Both the position numbers and the translations under genes were made by a program. A model generated the notes under the pieces. That model had not been told where the DNA came from, made no database searches, and saw only the letters and a list, made by a program, of their open reading frames with translations. DNA of 19,882 nucleotides from Paramuribaculum sp. (GTDB lineage: Bacteria; Bacteroidota; Bacteroidia; Bacteroidales; Muribaculaceae): positions 1 through 19,882 of the forward strand of contig JAIDJZ010000392.1 in the NCBI GenBank assembly GCA_029051965.1, written 5' to 3'. Below are positions 19,517 to 19,882 of this stretch, piece after piece. The stretch's first letter is position 1. Each line of letters opens with the position of its first letter.

Positions 19517-19587
19517 GTTTCTCTTTACCTTCTTTCCGGGTAGCCGAATCGATTAATCGCATTAACTAACTTTCAATTGTTCGCCCT

Positions 19588-19882
19588 ATGGACAGTATGT
19601 ATGAAATGTTGATGGAGCTTCCACTTTTCAAGGGGATTGGCTTCAACCGCCTGTCGGAAATTGTCGGCACAACCCGATTCCATTTCCTCAAATTCAACGA
19701 CGGAGAGACGATCGTGGAGGCCGGTGAGCCGTGTACCCACATAAAATTTGTCATCTCGGGTGCCGCCCGCCTGACAACTGTCAACTCGACCGCGCGGATG
19801 AAAATTTCCCAGACCGTATCGGCCCCAGACGTCAGCTCGCCCGGGGTTCTGGTCGGGAACGTCCCCACCCCTCCCGCGCCGG
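19588..19882 (+). CDS. Crp/Fnr family transcription regulator, cut by the window edge
   Basis: The first 98 codons of a Crp/Fnr-type protein, running off the right end. The N-terminus MDSMYEMLMELPLFKGIGFNR continues with LSEIVGTTRFHFLKF, then NDGETIVEAGEPCTHIKFVIS, the jelly-roll cyclic-nucleotide-binding (effector) domain in the form common in Bacteroidales. The DNA-binding helix-turn-helix domain would lie beyond the edge. No cysteine pattern typical of an oxygen-sensing Fnr is visible in the part seen. The effector is unknown. ATG 19588 is the first start in this frame and gives the expected N-terminus. The last codons (GNVPTPPAP) are proline-rich and less family-like, so a sequencing or assembly edge effect is possible. 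Confidence 0.85.
   Translation, partial: MDSMYEMLMELPLFKGIGFNRLSEIVGTTRFHFLKFNDGETIVEAGEPCTHIKFVISGAARLTTVNSTARMKISQTVSAPDVSSPGVLVGNVPTPPAP

Overview
The window looks like a piece of a chromosome from the order Bacteroidales, most likely a gut Muribaculaceae-type bacterium. The evidence is the promoter style (a TTTG box about 18-20 bases before a TAnnTTTG box, seen repeatedly), AT-rich spacers between GC-rich genes, start sites without clear Shine-Dalgarno sequences, a DUF4492-cydA-cydB cluster, and secreted GH92 and GH2 glycosidases. The family-level placement is inference. Both ends cut through genes: a tRNA on the left and a Crp/Fnr-type regulator on the right.

Layout. Positions 1-51 (-) hold a partial tRNA-Val(TAC) with its promoter. 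Positions 290-3292 (+) are a respiratory cluster: a small DUF4492 membrane protein, then both subunits of a cytochrome bd quinol oxidase. Positions 3293-3678 are a spacer with a strong hairpin and the promoter of the next gene. Positions 3679-6018 (+) encode a secreted GH92 mannosidase, and 6276-7448 (+) an iron-dependent alcohol/aldehyde dehydrogenase of the YqhD/BdhA type. Positions 7556-7655 (+) hold an SRP (4.5S) RNA gene with its own promoter and T-run terminator. Positions 7805-13729 (+) form a tight four-gene operon: GT9 glycosyltransferase, two different LtaS-type phosphotransferases, and a GT4 glycosyltransferase. It probably builds and decorates a surface glycan or lipid-linked polymer. 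On the opposite strand, 18161-13810 is a two-gene unit: a secreted GH2 beta-galactosidase, translationally coupled through GTGA to a U32-family Fe-S protein (probable tRNA hydroxylase). A short decayed piece of a DUF362-type gene lies at about 18294-18422. Positions 18499-19425 (+) encode a BASS-family transporter, and 19588 onward the cut Crp/Fnr-type gene.

Most of the content is core metabolism, respiration, glycan use and envelope assembly. I see no CRISPR array, insertion sequence, integrase, phage gene or defence system. The points most worth following up are the DUF4492 protein as a possible extra subunit of the bd oxidase, the paired phosphotransferases with different predicted nucleophiles, a hairpin repeat present twice with compensatory stem changes, the unusual tip of the SRP RNA, and the DUF362 relic.
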